Part shown: in pieces, positions 16,727-27,198 of the stretch
Layout of the letters: each line of letters opens with the position of its first letter
Numbering within the stretch: the stretch's first letter is position 1
From: Legionella sp.
GTDB taxonomy: Bacteria; Pseudomonadota; Gammaproteobacteria; Legionellales; Legionellaceae
NCBI GenBank assembly: GCA_030680075.1
Contig: JAUXWR010000234.1
Location: 1-64,000, forward strand
Direction of reading: 5' to 3'
DNA length: 64,000 nt
Translations under genes and position numbers: made by a program
The notes under the pieces: model-generated
What the model was told of the DNA's origin: nothing
Database searches by the model: none
Seen by the model: only the letters and a program-made list of their open reading frames with translations

Positions 16727-17524
16727 TTATAATCCCGGCGCTAAAAAATATAATCCGCAATAAAAAATTGGTGCTGCAGCAATCAAACTGTCCAACCTGT
16801 CTAGTATGCCACCGTGTCCTGGCAATAGATTGCCGGTATCTTTAACCTTCACACGCCGTTTAAGGAGGCTTATAAATAAATCCCCGAGAAGTGATATCAA
16901 TACAACTCCTGCCGCTATCATAAACCAATTGAGCGTTAAGCGGGGTTCAAAAAAATAATAGCCTGCCAATGCCACCAGCATCGACAAAAAGAAACCACCT
17001 GAAACACCTTCAATTGTTTTCCCTGGACTTACCTGAGGGATAAGCTTATGGCGCCCCCATTGCTTCCCTGCGAGATACGCCCCAATATCAGCAGCCCAGA
17101 CAAGAAATAAAAGATAAACAATAAGACCTTTGCCTTTTTCAAGAAGAAAAACAGCGAGAAGACTCTGACCAAACAAAGGCAGTAACAACAGACACAAAGC
17201 CCCTACAAACCAGGGATATCCCCATATAACCTGTGATTTAGGGAATTGAAGTACAAAAATTAAAATCATCCCCCACATCAGCAGGCCTGCGAACAACCAA
17301 TACAGCCAGGTAATCTGGATTAAATAACAACAAAGCAAAAGGGCTGTGAAAAAAAGAAACTTTACTGGCATTGATTGAATAGGAACTAACGATACCCACT
17401 CCAGCGCACAACCCAGAATCAACAGCAGTACTACAGCACCAAATACCCAATAATTTGCGTAAAAAATGGCTGCAAGTACAAGAGGAATTAAAATAATAGT
17501 AGTTAATAATCTTTGTTTAAACAT
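16727..17524 (-). CDS. cdsA: Phosphatidate cytidylyltransferase
   Basis: Makes CDP-diacylglycerol from phosphatidate and CTP, the branch point of phospholipid synthesis. The 265-residue inner-membrane protein has about eight hydrophobic helices. Its signature runs from [12 protein letters not shown] near residue 170 to the C-terminal [21 protein letters not shown] start it at ATG 17524, which overlaps the end of uppS by 8 bp and has GAGAG upstream; a longer frame to 17572 lies inside uppS. Confidence 0.94.
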   Translation of the reverse strand: MFKQRLLTTIILIPLVLAAIFYANYWVFGAVVLLLILGCALEWVSLVPIQSMPVKFLFFTALLLCCYLIQITWLYWLFAGLLMWGMILIFVLQFPKSQVIWGYPWFVGALCLLLLPLFGQSLLAVFLLEKGKGLIVYLLFLVWAADIGAYLAGKQWGRHKLIPQVSPGKTIEGVSGGFFLSMLVALAGYYFFEPRLTLNWFMIAAGVVLISLLGDLFISLLKRRVKVKDTGNLLPGHGGILDRLDSLIAAAPIFYCGLYFLAPGL

Positions 17525-18269
17525 GATCACTCTCATTAAGGCTCGGTGAAATTTTACCATAGCGCCGTTCACGTTGCCTGAAACTCGTTAAAGCTATTTC
17601 AAACTCGTCTGCATTGAAGTCTGGCCAATGGGCTTCCGAGAAATATAACTCTGTATAAGCGAGCTGCCATAGGAAGAAATTGCTTATTCGCTGCTCACCG
17701 CTGGTACGAATGAATAAATCCGGATCGGGTAATCCTTGCGTATTGAGGTATTCGGCGAAACGTGTTTCATTGACCTCGTCAAGGGCGAGCTTCCCGTCCC
17801 TCACGTGCTCTGCAATAATTTTGGCGGCATGGACAATTTCCCACCTGCCCCCGTAATTGATAACAACATTAAGAATTAAACGGCTATTAATAGCTGTTAA
17901 TTGCTCAGCTCCTTCCATTTCTGCTATTAGCGAGGAAGACAAGCCTTCTCGGCAACCTGTAAAACGCAGAGAAACACCGTGCTGATGAAGCTCTTCAACT
18001 TCTTGTTTTAAAGCCTGAAAAAATAACTGCATGAGAAATTCGACTTCAGGCTCCGGACGCGCCCAATTCTCGCTGCTAAAGGCGAATAAACTTAATATGG
18101 GGATATTTTTCTCAAGACAACAACGAATAATTGTTTTAACAGAACTTACACCGGCTCGATGCCCTTCAATGCGTAACAATCCGCGGTTTTCTGCCCAACG
18201 CCCATTGCCATCCATTACAATAGCTACATGCCGAGGTATTTTCTCGTTCAAAACCAACTCATCCAACAA
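17517..18269 (-). CDS. uppS: Undecaprenyl diphosphate synthase
   Basis: A cytosolic cis-prenyltransferase that builds the C55 lipid carrier for peptidoglycan and O-antigen. The 250-residue protein has the diphosphate-binding MDGNGRWA near residue 19, the [11 protein letters not shown] block, and the C-terminal [15 protein letters not shown] signature. It is the first gene of the cluster on this strand. In E. coli dxr precedes it, but here the next gene upstream is the divergent gpmI, so dxr is absent from the cluster. Confidence 0.95.
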   Translation of the reverse strand: MLDELVLNEKIPRHVAIVMDGNGRWAENRGLLRIEGHRAGVSSVKTIIRCCLEKNIPILSLFAFSSENWARPEPEVEFLMQLFFQALKQEVEELHQHGVSLRFTGCREGLSSSLIAEMEGAEQLTAINSRLILNVVINYGGRWEIVHAAKIIAEHVRDGKLALDEVNETRFAEYLNTQGLPDPDLFIRTSGEQRISNFFLWQLAYTELYFSEAHWPDFNADEFEIALTSFRQRERRYGKISPSLNESDHV

Positions 18270-18413
18270 CTGTTAATGGCGCATAGTCTAACCGACTCGG
18301 TCGAAAATAATAAGTAGTTAAATCAATAATTAGTAATCTCACGCGCGCAACTATATAATCAATTTCAAAAGCGACACCAATGCACAGCATAATGAATTTT
18401 TCGGAGTCAAGTG

Positions 18414-19952
18414 ATGCACCCAAAAAAGCCCATAGTATTAATAATTCTTGATGGCTGGGGTTATCGGGAAGAAACGTCTCATAATGCGATTGCCGCGGCT
18501 AATACCCCTCAATGGGACGAATGGTGGGCAAGTCAACCGCATATGTTATTGGAGGCCTCGGGCTTATCGGTGGGCTTACCTGACAGTCAGATGGGTAACT
18601 CCGAGGTGGGTCACATGCATATGGGCGCAGGACGGGTGATTTATCAGGATTTCACTCGCATCAATGAAGCCATTTATTCCGGTGATTTTGCAAAAAACCC
18701 TCTTTTTCTCACCGTTATTGATGACATGAAAGCCTCCGGGAAAACACTACATATAATGGGACTGTTATCACCCGGGGGGGTTCATAGTCATGAAAATCAT
18801 TTGTTTGCATTTTTAACGCTTTGCCATCAAAAAGACTTTAGTAACATTTGTTTGCACTTATTTCTTGATGGCCGCGACACGCCACCACAAAGTGCTCTGG
18901 CCAGTCTTGCAAAACTTACCCAACACCTGAATGAATTTCCAGCAGCCACCATTAGTTCTATCACCGGGCGCTATTTTGCCATGGACCGCGACAATAGATG
19001 GGAGCGTATTGAAGCGTTATACAACTTGTTAACGGAAGGAAAAAGCCTTTATCAATTTGATAATGCCGAAGATGCCTTGAACTCTTTTTATAGTAAAAAT
19101 ACTTTTGATGAATTTATTCCCCCGACTATAATCGGTTCTCCCCAAAAAATTGACGATGGCGATAGCATTTTTTTCTTTAATTTTCGTGCAGACCGCGCGC
19201 GCCAGCTCACTCGCGCTTTTGTTGATAAGGATTTTAATCATTTTATTCGCCAGCATACCCCAGTACTCGCTCACTTTATCAGTATGACTCGCTACGCCAA
19301 AAGCATCACTACTGAATGTGCTTTTCCTCCCTGTTTATTACATAACACGCTTGGCGAAATTATTGCCGAGAAAGGATTAAGCCAGTTACGAATCGCTGAA
19401 ACTGAAAAATATGCTCATGTTACCTTCTTTTTTAATGGCGGTTGTGAACAAGTCTTTGCTAACGAAGACAGGATACTTATCCCCTCGCCCTCAGTGGCAA
19501 CCTATGATCTTCTACCGGAAATGAGCGCTGCTGAATTGACTCGCGCACTGGTAGACGCCATTAACAGTGATGTATATGATGTCATCATTTGTAATTATGC
19601 TAATGCCGATATGGTTGGACATTCAGGCAATTTTCAAGCGACAATCCAGGCTATAGAATGCCTGGACAGGTGTCTTAATCTCATTGGAGAGGCTCTAACG
19701 GCAAAAGACGGAGCCTTGCTTATTACTGCTGATCATGGGAATGCTGAAGCCATGTTTGATGAAACCACAAAGCAGGCACACACAGCCCATACCAGTTTAC
19801 CCGTTCCGCTGCTGTATGTCGGGCGCGACTGGGATTTTAAAAAAACCAAAGGCAGCCTCATTGATATAGCGCCTACAATATTGGCACTATTGAATATCGC
19901 TAAACCCTTGGAAATGACCGGCAACTCGCTTTTGGTGGAAAATCATGCCTAA
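18414..19952 (+). CDS. gpmI: 2,3-bisphosphoglycerate-independent phosphoglycerate mutase
   Basis: Interconverts 3- and 2-phosphoglycerate in glycolysis with two manganese ions. The 512-residue protein has ILDGWGYRE (metal aspartate) at the N terminus, the phosphoserine motif QMGNSEVGH near residue 62, the DGRDTPP and ITGRYFAMDRD blocks, and the C-terminal DHGNAE metal site. GGAG stands 7 nt before ATG 18414; a GTG directly upstream is less likely. A TATAAT at 18354-18359 is a possible -10, but no good -35 is seen. Its last 8 bp overlap envC. Confidence 0.95.
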   Translation: MHPKKPIVLIILDGWGYREETSHNAIAAANTPQWDEWWASQPHMLLEASGLSVGLPDSQMGNSEVGHMHMGAGRVIYQDFTRINEAIYSGDFAKNPLFLTVIDDMKASGKTLHIMGLLSPGGVHSHENHLFAFLTLCHQKDFSNICLHLFLDGRDTPPQSALASLAKLTQHLNEFPAATISSITGRYFAMDRDNRWERIEALYNLLTEGKSLYQFDNAEDALNSFYSKNTFDEFIPPTIIGSPQKIDDGDSIFFFNFRADRARQLTRAFVDKDFNHFIRQHTPVLAHFISMTRYAKSITTECAFPPCLLHNTLGEIIAEKGLSQLRIAETEKYAHVTFFFNGGCEQVFANEDRILIPSPSVATYDLLPEMSAAELTRALVDAINSDVYDVIICNYANADMVGHSGNFQATIQAIECLDRCLNLIGEALTAKDGALLITADHGNAEAMFDETTKQAHTAHTSLPVPLLYVGRDWDFKKTKGSLIDIAPTILALLNIAKPLEMTGNSLLVENHA

Positions 19953-21090
19953 TACCAGGTCATCTTTACGTACTATTTTAATTATTCTCGCCCTAACAAG
20001 CCTTGCTTTTGCGCTTTGTGCCGAAACTGCCTCTGTTACCCAGACTAAAACCAAGCTCAGGCAACTTGATGCTCAGATTAGCAAGCTCAAGCAAACATTA
20101 AATAGTGCTCATGATAAGCGTGGGCTTCTCAATCAGGAGCTTGCCGAGAATGAAAAACAAATTGGTACCGGCATCCAAAAACTCCACCATATTCAAAAGG
20201 ACATGGACTCAAAGCGCCAAAAAATCAGTGGGCTGCAGCAGCGTGTCAATGAATTGAATAAACAATTATCAACTCAGCAACAACTATTGGCGGATCACAT
20301 TCGCATTCGTTACAAAATGGGTGAGTATCAACCCGTTAAATGGATTCTCAATCAAGATGATCCCTACTCGATTAGCCGTTTGATCACTTTTCATCAATAT
20401 CTGGTTCGCTCTCGGCAACATATCATTGCCGAGATTGATATGACCAAAAAAAGTCTGACTGAAAATCAAAACAACTTAAAGCAGGAAATAGAAAATCAGC
20501 GAGCACTACAAAAGCAATTGCATGTCCATCAGGAGCAATTAGAGCATAATAAAAATTACCACACTGCCGTTATTCAATCTTTAAATAATGACATTCAGAG
20601 CAAGCAACTTATTCTGAATGAATTTGAACGCAATAAAGAAAATTTATCCCGATTACTTAAAACCCTATCGGTACAAAGTGTTTCCTATTCAAAACAACCC
20701 TTCGTGAATATGCGCCATAAATTAACACCGCCTGTTCGGGAAGCACGCCAGTCATTTAAAAAAATGAACCAAGGTGTAACATTTTTTGCCGGCGAAGGGG
20801 CACCAGTTTATGCCGTATACTCCGGCAAAATTGTGTTTAGTGATTGGTTGAATGGTTATGGGCTTTTATTAATTATCGATCATGGCCAAGGGTTTATGAC
20901 CTTGTATGCTCATAATCAATCGTTATTTAAACACAAAGGTACGACTGTTCTTCAGGGGCAGCAAATTGCAGCAGTAGGCCATAGCGGAGGAATAAAGCAA
21001 AACGGTCTATACTTTGAAGTAAGGCAACGTGGTAAAGCCGTTCCACCGCTCGACTGGCTATCCCAGGATGTATCCTTGAAATCCCGATAA
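19945..21090 (+). CDS. envC: Murein hydrolase activator EnvC (degenerate LytM/M23 domain)
   Basis: A periplasmic activator of amidases for septal peptidoglycan splitting. The 381-residue precursor has a signal peptide (hydrophobic IILALTSLAFALC, cleavage near residue 26), a long coiled coil to about residue 240, and a C-terminal LytM domain. The zinc site is broken: the usual LHFE motif reads LYFEVR, and the first ligand histidine before PVYA is missing. Loss of catalysis is normal in EnvC. HGQGFMTLYAHN keeps the fold landmarks. It overlaps gpmI by 8 bp, the usual gpmI-envC-ctp order. Confidence 0.92.
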   Translation: MPNTRSSLRTILIILALTSLAFALCAETASVTQTKTKLRQLDAQISKLKQTLNSAHDKRGLLNQELAENEKQIGTGIQKLHHIQKDMDSKRQKISGLQQRVNELNKQLSTQQQLLADHIRIRYKMGEYQPVKWILNQDDPYSISRLITFHQYLVRSRQHIIAEIDMTKKSLTENQNNLKQEIENQRALQKQLHVHQEQLEHNKNYHTAVIQSLNNDIQSKQLILNEFERNKENLSRLLKTLSVQSVSYSKQPFVNMRHKLTPPVREARQSFKKMNQGVTFFAGEGAPVYAVYSGKIVFSDWLNGYGLLLIIDHGQGFMTLYAHNQSLFKHKGTTVLQGQQIAAVGHSGGIKQNGLYFEVRQRGKAVPPLDWLSQDVSLKSR

Positions 21091-21281
21091 TCACCAAAAA
21101 TAAAATCGAGGTTAAATTTTAGGTACAAGGTGTGATTTTTTCAAGTAACTAACCACTCTTTTTAATTTTTATACGTTTTATACAACAGATGGAATTGGAT
21201 GGCACTTATATTGCTTTATACATTTTAAATATCGGAAGAGGACTCGCCTTTATGCGCGTCACACTATCCTGGGAGAAAATT

Positions 21282-22610
21282 ATGTGGAATCAACGGCTGT
21301 ACTCGAGTGTAATGGCTACACTGTTAACAGTTGCTCTCGCGTTTCCTTTTCAAGTATTTTCTGCAGCCGAAGAAGAGACAACAACCAAACGTATTCCGCT
21401 GGAAGACGTGCAACGTTTTTCAAATGCCATAAACCAAATTAAAAAATATTATGTTAAACCCATTGATGACAAAGAGCTTTTTGACAATGCTATCCGTGGA
21501 ATGCTAAGCGGCCTTGACCCCCATTCAAGTTACCTTGATGAGGATGAATTTAAAGAATTGCAAACCTCAACAAGTGGTGAGTTTGGTGGCTTGGGCATTG
21601 AAGTTACCATGGAAGACGGCGTGGTTAAAGTCATTACCCCTTTGGTTGACACGCCAGCATTTAAAGCAGGCGTTAAAGCTGGAGATTACATTATAAAGTT
21701 GGGTACAAAACCTGTGCAAGGTCTTAGCTTGAAAGATGCCGTTGAGTTAATGCGCGGGAAGGAAGGCTCCACTATTGAATTAACAATTTTACGCAAAGGC
21801 GAGGAAAAACCGCTTGTATTTTCCTTAATCCGCGAAAAAATATTAATAAAAAGCGTAAAAAGCAAATTACTGGATGGTAACTATGGTTATATCCGTATTA
21901 CGCAATTTCAGGCGATGACAGGTCAGGATGTTGAAACTGCCATTGTTCAGCTTAAACAACAGGCTGGTGGCAAGCTCAAAGGCCTTATTCTCGATTTACG
22001 TAACAATCCAGGGGGTCTTCTGGATTCAGCGATACAAGTTTCAGATTCATTTATTGATACTAATAAAAAAGGCGAGCAGGAAATGATAGTCTATACACAA
22101 GGACGTCTGCCTGGCTCCAAATTTACCGCATTGGCCAATCCTGGAGATGTTTTGCAAAATGCGCCCATGATTGTCTTAATCAATAATGGCTCAGCCTCTG
22201 CATCAGAAATTGTTGCAGGTGCGTTAAAGGACAATAAACGCGCGATAATTCTCGGCACCCGAAGTTTTGGTAAAGGTTCCGTACAAACTGTGTTGCCCCT
22301 TGATGAGAAGCGTGGTATTAAATTAACAACAGCACTCTATTACACGCCTTCAGGTACCTCCATTCAAGCGAAAGGTATTACCCCTGATATCGTTATTGAA
22401 GAAATTCAGGTCGCCAAGGGAACAACCAAACCTGAGTTTTCTGACTATAGTGAAGCTGATTTAAGTGGGCATTTGCTTAATGGCAACGAACAAAAAGAAC
22501 TAGTGAATGGGGAGCAGTCACCAAAAGATGATCAATCATTGATGCATGATGATTATCAATTGTATGCAGCCTTGACTATCCTCAAAGGGTTAGCACTGGC
22601 TAAACAATAA
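21282..22610 (+). CDS. Carboxy-terminal processing protease (S41 family)
   Basis: A periplasmic serine protease. The 442-residue precursor has an N-terminal signal segment ending near FQVFSAAE (about residue 27), an S41 N-terminal domain (SGLDPHSSYLD), and a PDZ domain at about residues 85-165 (VDTPAFKAGVKAGDYI). The catalytic Ser-Lys dyad lies in NNGSASASEIVAGAL and GTRSFGKGSVQT. The tail after residue 370 is acidic and polar. GGGAG 6 nt upstream fixes the start at 21282 rather than the longer frame at 21189. It resembles CtpA/CtpC proteases encoded next to envC, not Prc. Confidence 0.92.
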   Translation: MWNQRLYSSVMATLLTVALAFPFQVFSAAEEETTTKRIPLEDVQRFSNAINQIKKYYVKPIDDKELFDNAIRGMLSGLDPHSSYLDEDEFKELQTSTSGEFGGLGIEVTMEDGVVKVITPLVDTPAFKAGVKAGDYIIKLGTKPVQGLSLKDAVELMRGKEGSTIELTILRKGEEKPLVFSLIREKILIKSVKSKLLDGNYGYIRITQFQAMTGQDVETAIVQLKQQAGGKLKGLILDLRNNPGGLLDSAIQVSDSFIDTNKKGEQEMIVYTQGRLPGSKFTALANPGDVLQNAPMIVLINNGSASASEIVAGALKDNKRAIILGTRSFGKGSVQTVLPLDEKRGIKLTTALYYTPSGTSIQAKGITPDIVIEEIQVAKGTTKPEFSDYSEADLSGHLLNGNEQKELVNGEQSPKDDQSLMHDDYQLYAALTILKGLALAKQ

Positions 22611-22617
22611 ACCTGTC

Positions 22618-22665
22618 TCGCCAGAATCAATCCCGCATTTTCAAGCGAAGTTTGGTTCTGGCGAA
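22618..22665 (+). terminator. Inverted repeat after the ctp gene
   Basis: TCGCCAGAATCAA and TTGGTTCTGGCGA pair in 12 of 13 positions around a loop of about 22 nt. It starts 8 bp after the protease stop. No T run follows, so this may be a weak terminator or an mRNA-end stem rather than a classic intrinsic terminator. Confidence 0.4.
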
Positions 22666-22690
22666 ATTCTAATTGCAAAGGATTGGTGCC

Positions 22691-23818
22691 TTGTCTTCTC
22701 TGCATTGTGATCAAAAATCCCTGATTTATGCCGATTTTTTTCGCTACAAATCGCGTTTTTTAACGATTTTTCTACTTTTAAGTTATAGTTATATCCACAC
22801 TAAACTAACGGGTGTGTATGTCGAAGCAACGCTTGATCAATTTATTGATTTTTCTGTAAGACTGCCTTATGCGCAGCGTTTATTGGTTCCAGCTCTTGCG
22901 CGCTTTTTTTCCAGTCTTCTGCCTCTTGAGACCTTCCATATTTTTATGTTGTTGGAATGGCTATTTGTGACGCTCCTCTATTTCGCCCTTGTGCATTTGC
23001 TCTCTTTTGAATTTGAGCGCCGGGAGGCTAAATTATTGAGTTGGTTATTTATTATTTTGCTACCGCTTGTTACCGTAATAAATTACCGCTTCGATGTGAA
23101 GGGCTCAGCTCCCATCTATTTTCCCAATGACACCGCCTCCCTTTTTTTTATGGCCTTGGGCTTTTTATTTTGTTTGCGTCAGAGCTGGGGTTATTTCATT
23201 GCGTGGATTTTTCTCGCGACCTTTAATCGGGAAAGTAGTGTCTTACTATTATTACTCATACCCGCTTTACATTGGCAGCATTTACGAGAGGTTATTAGAC
23301 CCTTTTTTCTGGCTTTTCTCGCATTCATTGCAGCGCGACTAATTATATGGTTCTTCGTCCATCATCTTCCAGGGCACATGATTGAGTGGTGTTATTTTAA
23401 GAACTTTACTACACACTTTGAGGTGAATTTGTTACGGTTAATAGACGGTCAACAAATTTTTTTCTTCCTGTTTTGCATGGCTGGATTGCCTTTTTTCTGG
23501 TTTGTATTTTATGACTACATACCCTTGCGTTATCGTCCAATACGTTATGTTGCGCTGTTTTATTTTCTAGGGCTATTGGTAGTCGGTAATTTTGTTGAAG
23601 CACGAATATTTAGCGAGATTCTGATTTTGCTCTATTTACCGGTATGTGTGGCACTACGCCGATGGCTTACTCGTCAGCCCTCTGAGCTGTATCAACAGGA
23701 GAGCGGCATTCTTTTTTATATCGACCGATATGCAGTAATTAGCTTGTTAGCAGCTGTCGTTTTACTGCGAAGCCCTTTAAATAAGGTCGTAATTTGGTTG
23801 TCGCATCATTTATTTTGA
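22691..23818 (+). CDS. Polytopic inner-membrane protein of unknown function
   Basis: About 375 residues with roughly eight to ten hydrophobic helices and short charged loops (for example VRLPYAQRLLVPAL, then FNRESSVLLLLLIP). The architecture recalls integral membrane glycosyltransferase-like proteins or EpsG-like proteins, but I cannot assign a family. The frame has no ATG in its first 90 codons. TTG at 22691 is the best start because AAAGGA lies 8 nt upstream. It follows the ctp gene by 80 bp. Confidence 0.65.
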   Translation: MSSLHCDQKSLIYADFFRYKSRFLTIFLLLSYSYIHTKLTGVYVEATLDQFIDFSVRLPYAQRLLVPALARFFSSLLPLETFHIFMLLEWLFVTLLYFALVHLLSFEFERREAKLLSWLFIILLPLVTVINYRFDVKGSAPIYFPNDTASLFFMALGFLFCLRQSWGYFIAWIFLATFNRESSVLLLLLIPALHWQHLREVIRPFFLAFLAFIAARLIIWFFVHHLPGHMIEWCYFKNFTTHFEVNLLRLIDGQQIFFFLFCMAGLPFFWFVFYDYIPLRYRPIRYVALFYFLGLLVVGNFVEARIFSEILILLYLPVCVALRRWLTRQPSELYQQESGILFYIDRYAVISLLAAVVLLRSPLNKVVIWLSHHLF

Positions 23819-23847
23819 CGTGTTCGATGCTCCGTCATAATGCATTT

Positions 23848-23874
23848 CCCGGATTACGCTTGCGCTAATCCGGG
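23848..23874. repeat. REP-type palindrome
   Basis: CCCGGATTA and TAATCCGGG flank a 9-nt loop (CGCTTGCGC). The wider context CCCGGATTACGC...GGGCTACG resembles REP sequences common in gammaproteobacteria. It lies in the 96-bp gap between convergent genes, a typical REP position, and may serve as a transcription or decay barrier. Confidence 0.7.
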
Positions 23875-23914
23875 CTACGTTCGATTTTTTGTGAATCATC
23901 AGCCGTTCTCAACG

Positions 23915-25405
23915 TCAGGTCACAAGGATGGGGGGTTTGTCGTAAGGCGCTTCAAACTTAATCAGGTTTAGTTCGAGCTCTCTTTGTAATTTTGCTTTCT
24001 CGTTTTGGCTTGAAAATTTAATGCACTCTTGACTATTCAAATCTTTGCATACCGTGACCGGAATTGCATTGAGAGTATCCATCCATAAACTTTTCCCGGG
24101 CAGGAAACTATAACTGAGGGCATTGCGACTGATTCTTTTCAAAGCGGGATAATCCACGCCATGCTCCATGACGGCTTCCACATATTGGTGAGTCAGATCA
24201 GTTCGCAACAAACCTTCATCATCGGTTGAAAGTACCACCGGAACCTTGTGAGTCAGATAATAGCGAAGTGGGTGTTTATTCCCAGAAATAGATAAAATTT
24301 TCTTATTACTTACCAGGTTAATTTCAACAGGTATCTGATGTCTTGCCATAAAGCTAACAAGCTCCTCAGCATTATCTTCAAACGCAATATCAACACCGTG
24401 GCCAATTCGCTCGGCATGCCCTACTTTGATGGCATCATGGATATGAAAACGTAAATTTTCCGGAAGAACATCTTCAGGGGCTAATTCCCCTGCATGTAAA
24501 GCAATATGCACATCAGGGTATTGTTGATGCATAAATTCAAAAATTTTCATCTGTTGACGATAGTCGCGCAAGGAAATTATCCCATCTTCTGCCTGCACGA
24601 GATTAATACCAACAATGGCATGTGAACGAGAAGCTGCTGCAAAACCATGCAGGGCCTGTTGAAATACTTTGTCTAGCGACTGCTCGCGCAGCACATGGTA
24701 TTGAAACCTCACCGTTAACTGGCATCCAGGTTTTTCAGGTACTTTGTCACAACCCAGATACTGACGAACTGTCGGCAACAGAGATTCCGCAACCGTCACG
24801 GTATTATCAATTTCAGCCACAAAAGCTTTATTAGCTAATAGTTTTTGTTTAAGAGCCCTATAATCAGCAGGCACGACCGGTAAATTGGCAATGGTGGTTG
24901 ATTTGGCTTTATCCGGCATTATCATGATTTCCATATATTGCTCATTTTGAGACGCAGCACGCTGCATCACTTCAGCAATAAGAGGAATATGATTGTCGGC
25001 AACAAGATTAATAAACTTGTAAAATGCCGCGAAAAAATGGTCGTGCCCTGATTCTTTACCTGGAATAAAATTTTTCATGGACCAGGCGCGGATTGTATTC
25101 TCATAGAGAGAAGGATGAAGCGAAAGCTCACCCGCTTTTACCCCATCACACTCTTTTTCAAACAAATCCATCGCCAATGTTTGCTGATTCAGGCAATAAT
25201 TCTGTGTGGCTGCGACAGCAAGCATTGTTTCAGGATAGGCACCTCCCGCGATATGATAATGTAACTCTCCCCCTTTGGGCATTTCCTTTAGAAATGCATA
25301 AAGCGCATTAGGGTCTGACTTAATGCTTTCAAAGGTCTCATTCACATCAGCAACACATAGCGCACCCCAGCTGATTAAGAAGAAACTTAGGAAGAGTCTT
25401 ATCAT
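23915..25405 (-). CDS. Exported adenosine deaminase family protein
   Basis: A 496-residue amidohydrolase predicted to turn adenosine into inosine. The N terminus is a clear signal peptide (LFLSFFLISWGALCVAD, cleavage near residue 19), so the enzyme acts in the periplasm or outside the cell. Metal and catalytic motifs are HYH at 49-51, HAGE near 305, RIGHGVD near 335 and STDDEG near 395. At about 496 residues it is longer than cytosolic Add and closer to secreted ADGF-like enzymes. It begins 5 bp after the purA stop, so it is probably cotranscribed with purA. Confidence 0.85.
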   Translation of the reverse strand: MIRLFLSFFLISWGALCVADVNETFESIKSDPNALYAFLKEMPKGGELHYHIAGGAYPETMLAVAATQNYCLNQQTLAMDLFEKECDGVKAGELSLHPSLYENTIRAWSMKNFIPGKESGHDHFFAAFYKFINLVADNHIPLIAEVMQRAASQNEQYMEIMIMPDKAKSTTIANLPVVPADYRALKQKLLANKAFVAEIDNTVTVAESLLPTVRQYLGCDKVPEKPGCQLTVRFQYHVLREQSLDKVFQQALHGFAAASRSHAIVGINLVQAEDGIISLRDYRQQMKIFEFMHQQYPDVHIALHAGELAPEDVLPENLRFHIHDAIKVGHAERIGHGVDIAFEDNAEELVSFMARHQIPVEINLVSNKKILSISGNKHPLRYYLTHKVPVVLSTDDEGLLRTDLTHQYVEAVMEHGVDYPALKRISRNALSYSFLPGKSLWMDTLNAIPVTVCKDLNSQECIKFSSQNEKAKLQRELELNLIKFEAPYDKPPILVT

Positions 25406-25410
25406 CCGAA

Positions 25411-26718
<1,308 letters not shown>

Positions 26719-26916
26719 TTACTCTGCAAATTGGTGAATAATGGTGAGAAGAAAAATTCCCACTAGCATGCTGATAAAGCCCGAGATACGTAATGCCCGC
26801 GCGTCTTGAGCAATTAATTTATTTAATAAGCGCTTCCATCGCTCAGGGGAACCAAAAGGCATTAACCCTTCAAAAACCAAAACCAAAGCAAAAGCCGAGA
26901 GAAAACTAACAATCAC
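26719..26916 (-). CDS. DUF2065 membrane protein (YjeT-like)
   Basis: A 65-residue protein with two hydrophobic helices (FLSAFALVLVFEG and ISGFISMLVGIFLLTII) and the DUF2065 landmark FEGLMPFGSPERWKR between them. The start is GTG at 26916, supported by GGAGG 8 nt upstream. Function is unknown. In E. coli its homologue lies between hflC and purA; here a terminator and a MITE separate it from hflC. Confidence 0.88.
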   Translation of the reverse strand: MIVSFLSAFALVLVFEGLMPFGSPERWKRLLNKLIAQDARALRISGFISMLVGIFLLTIIHQFAE

Positions 26917-26938
26917 TTAGGCAACCTCCAAAAATCTT

Positions 26939-26966
26939 AAAAAAAAAAGGTTAAGCACGCTTAACC
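26939..26966 (-). terminator. Intrinsic terminator between hflC and DUF2065
   Basis: On the minus strand GGTTAAGC-GT-GCTTAACC forms an 8-bp hairpin (26966-26949) followed by a run of about ten T (26948-26939). This is the clearest intrinsic terminator in the window. It should stop hflK-hflC transcripts before DUF2065-purA, which then need their own promoter. Confidence 0.8.
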
Positions 26967-27027
26967 CATGTTCAACAAAACCTTTGTTCAGTTGGCTTGC
27001 GAACTTTACAATAAGCCAAAAAATCTT

Positions 27028-27180
27028 TGCACTGTGCCGTCTTTGCGAGCCAGAAGCGACGCAATCCATTGACCTTTGCGAACAATAGATATACTTATTA
27101 GCATTTCCAGGGCCACTGGATTGCTTCACTTCGTTCGCAAGGACGGCATTCTTATTGGGACATTAAAAATGTCCTGTGCA
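27028..27180. mobile_element. MITE-like element related to the one at 5920
   Basis: Internal inverted arms GCCGTCTTTGCGA near 27042 and TTCGCAAGGACGGC near 27133 flank a core that includes ACTGGATTGCTTCACTTC. The right end AATGTCCTGTGCA matches the terminal repeat of the 5920 element (AATTGTCCTGTGC), and AGCGACGCAATCCATTGACC aligns with the 5920 interior. The left terminal repeat is degraded (TTTGCACTGTGCC). There is no coding capacity. Confidence 0.7.
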
Positions 27181-27198
27181 GAGCCAAAAAACCGATCA

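Noticed and set aside
18772..18782. G7 run in gpmI as a phase-variation site
   Set aside because: It encodes the conserved Pro-Gly-Gly-Val-His segment of the enzyme, where GGG GGG is a plain codon choice; no reason to think it varies.
19945..21090. Active M23 endopeptidase
   Set aside because: Zinc ligands are missing (LYFE instead of LHFE, no first histidine), consistent with the non-catalytic activator EnvC.
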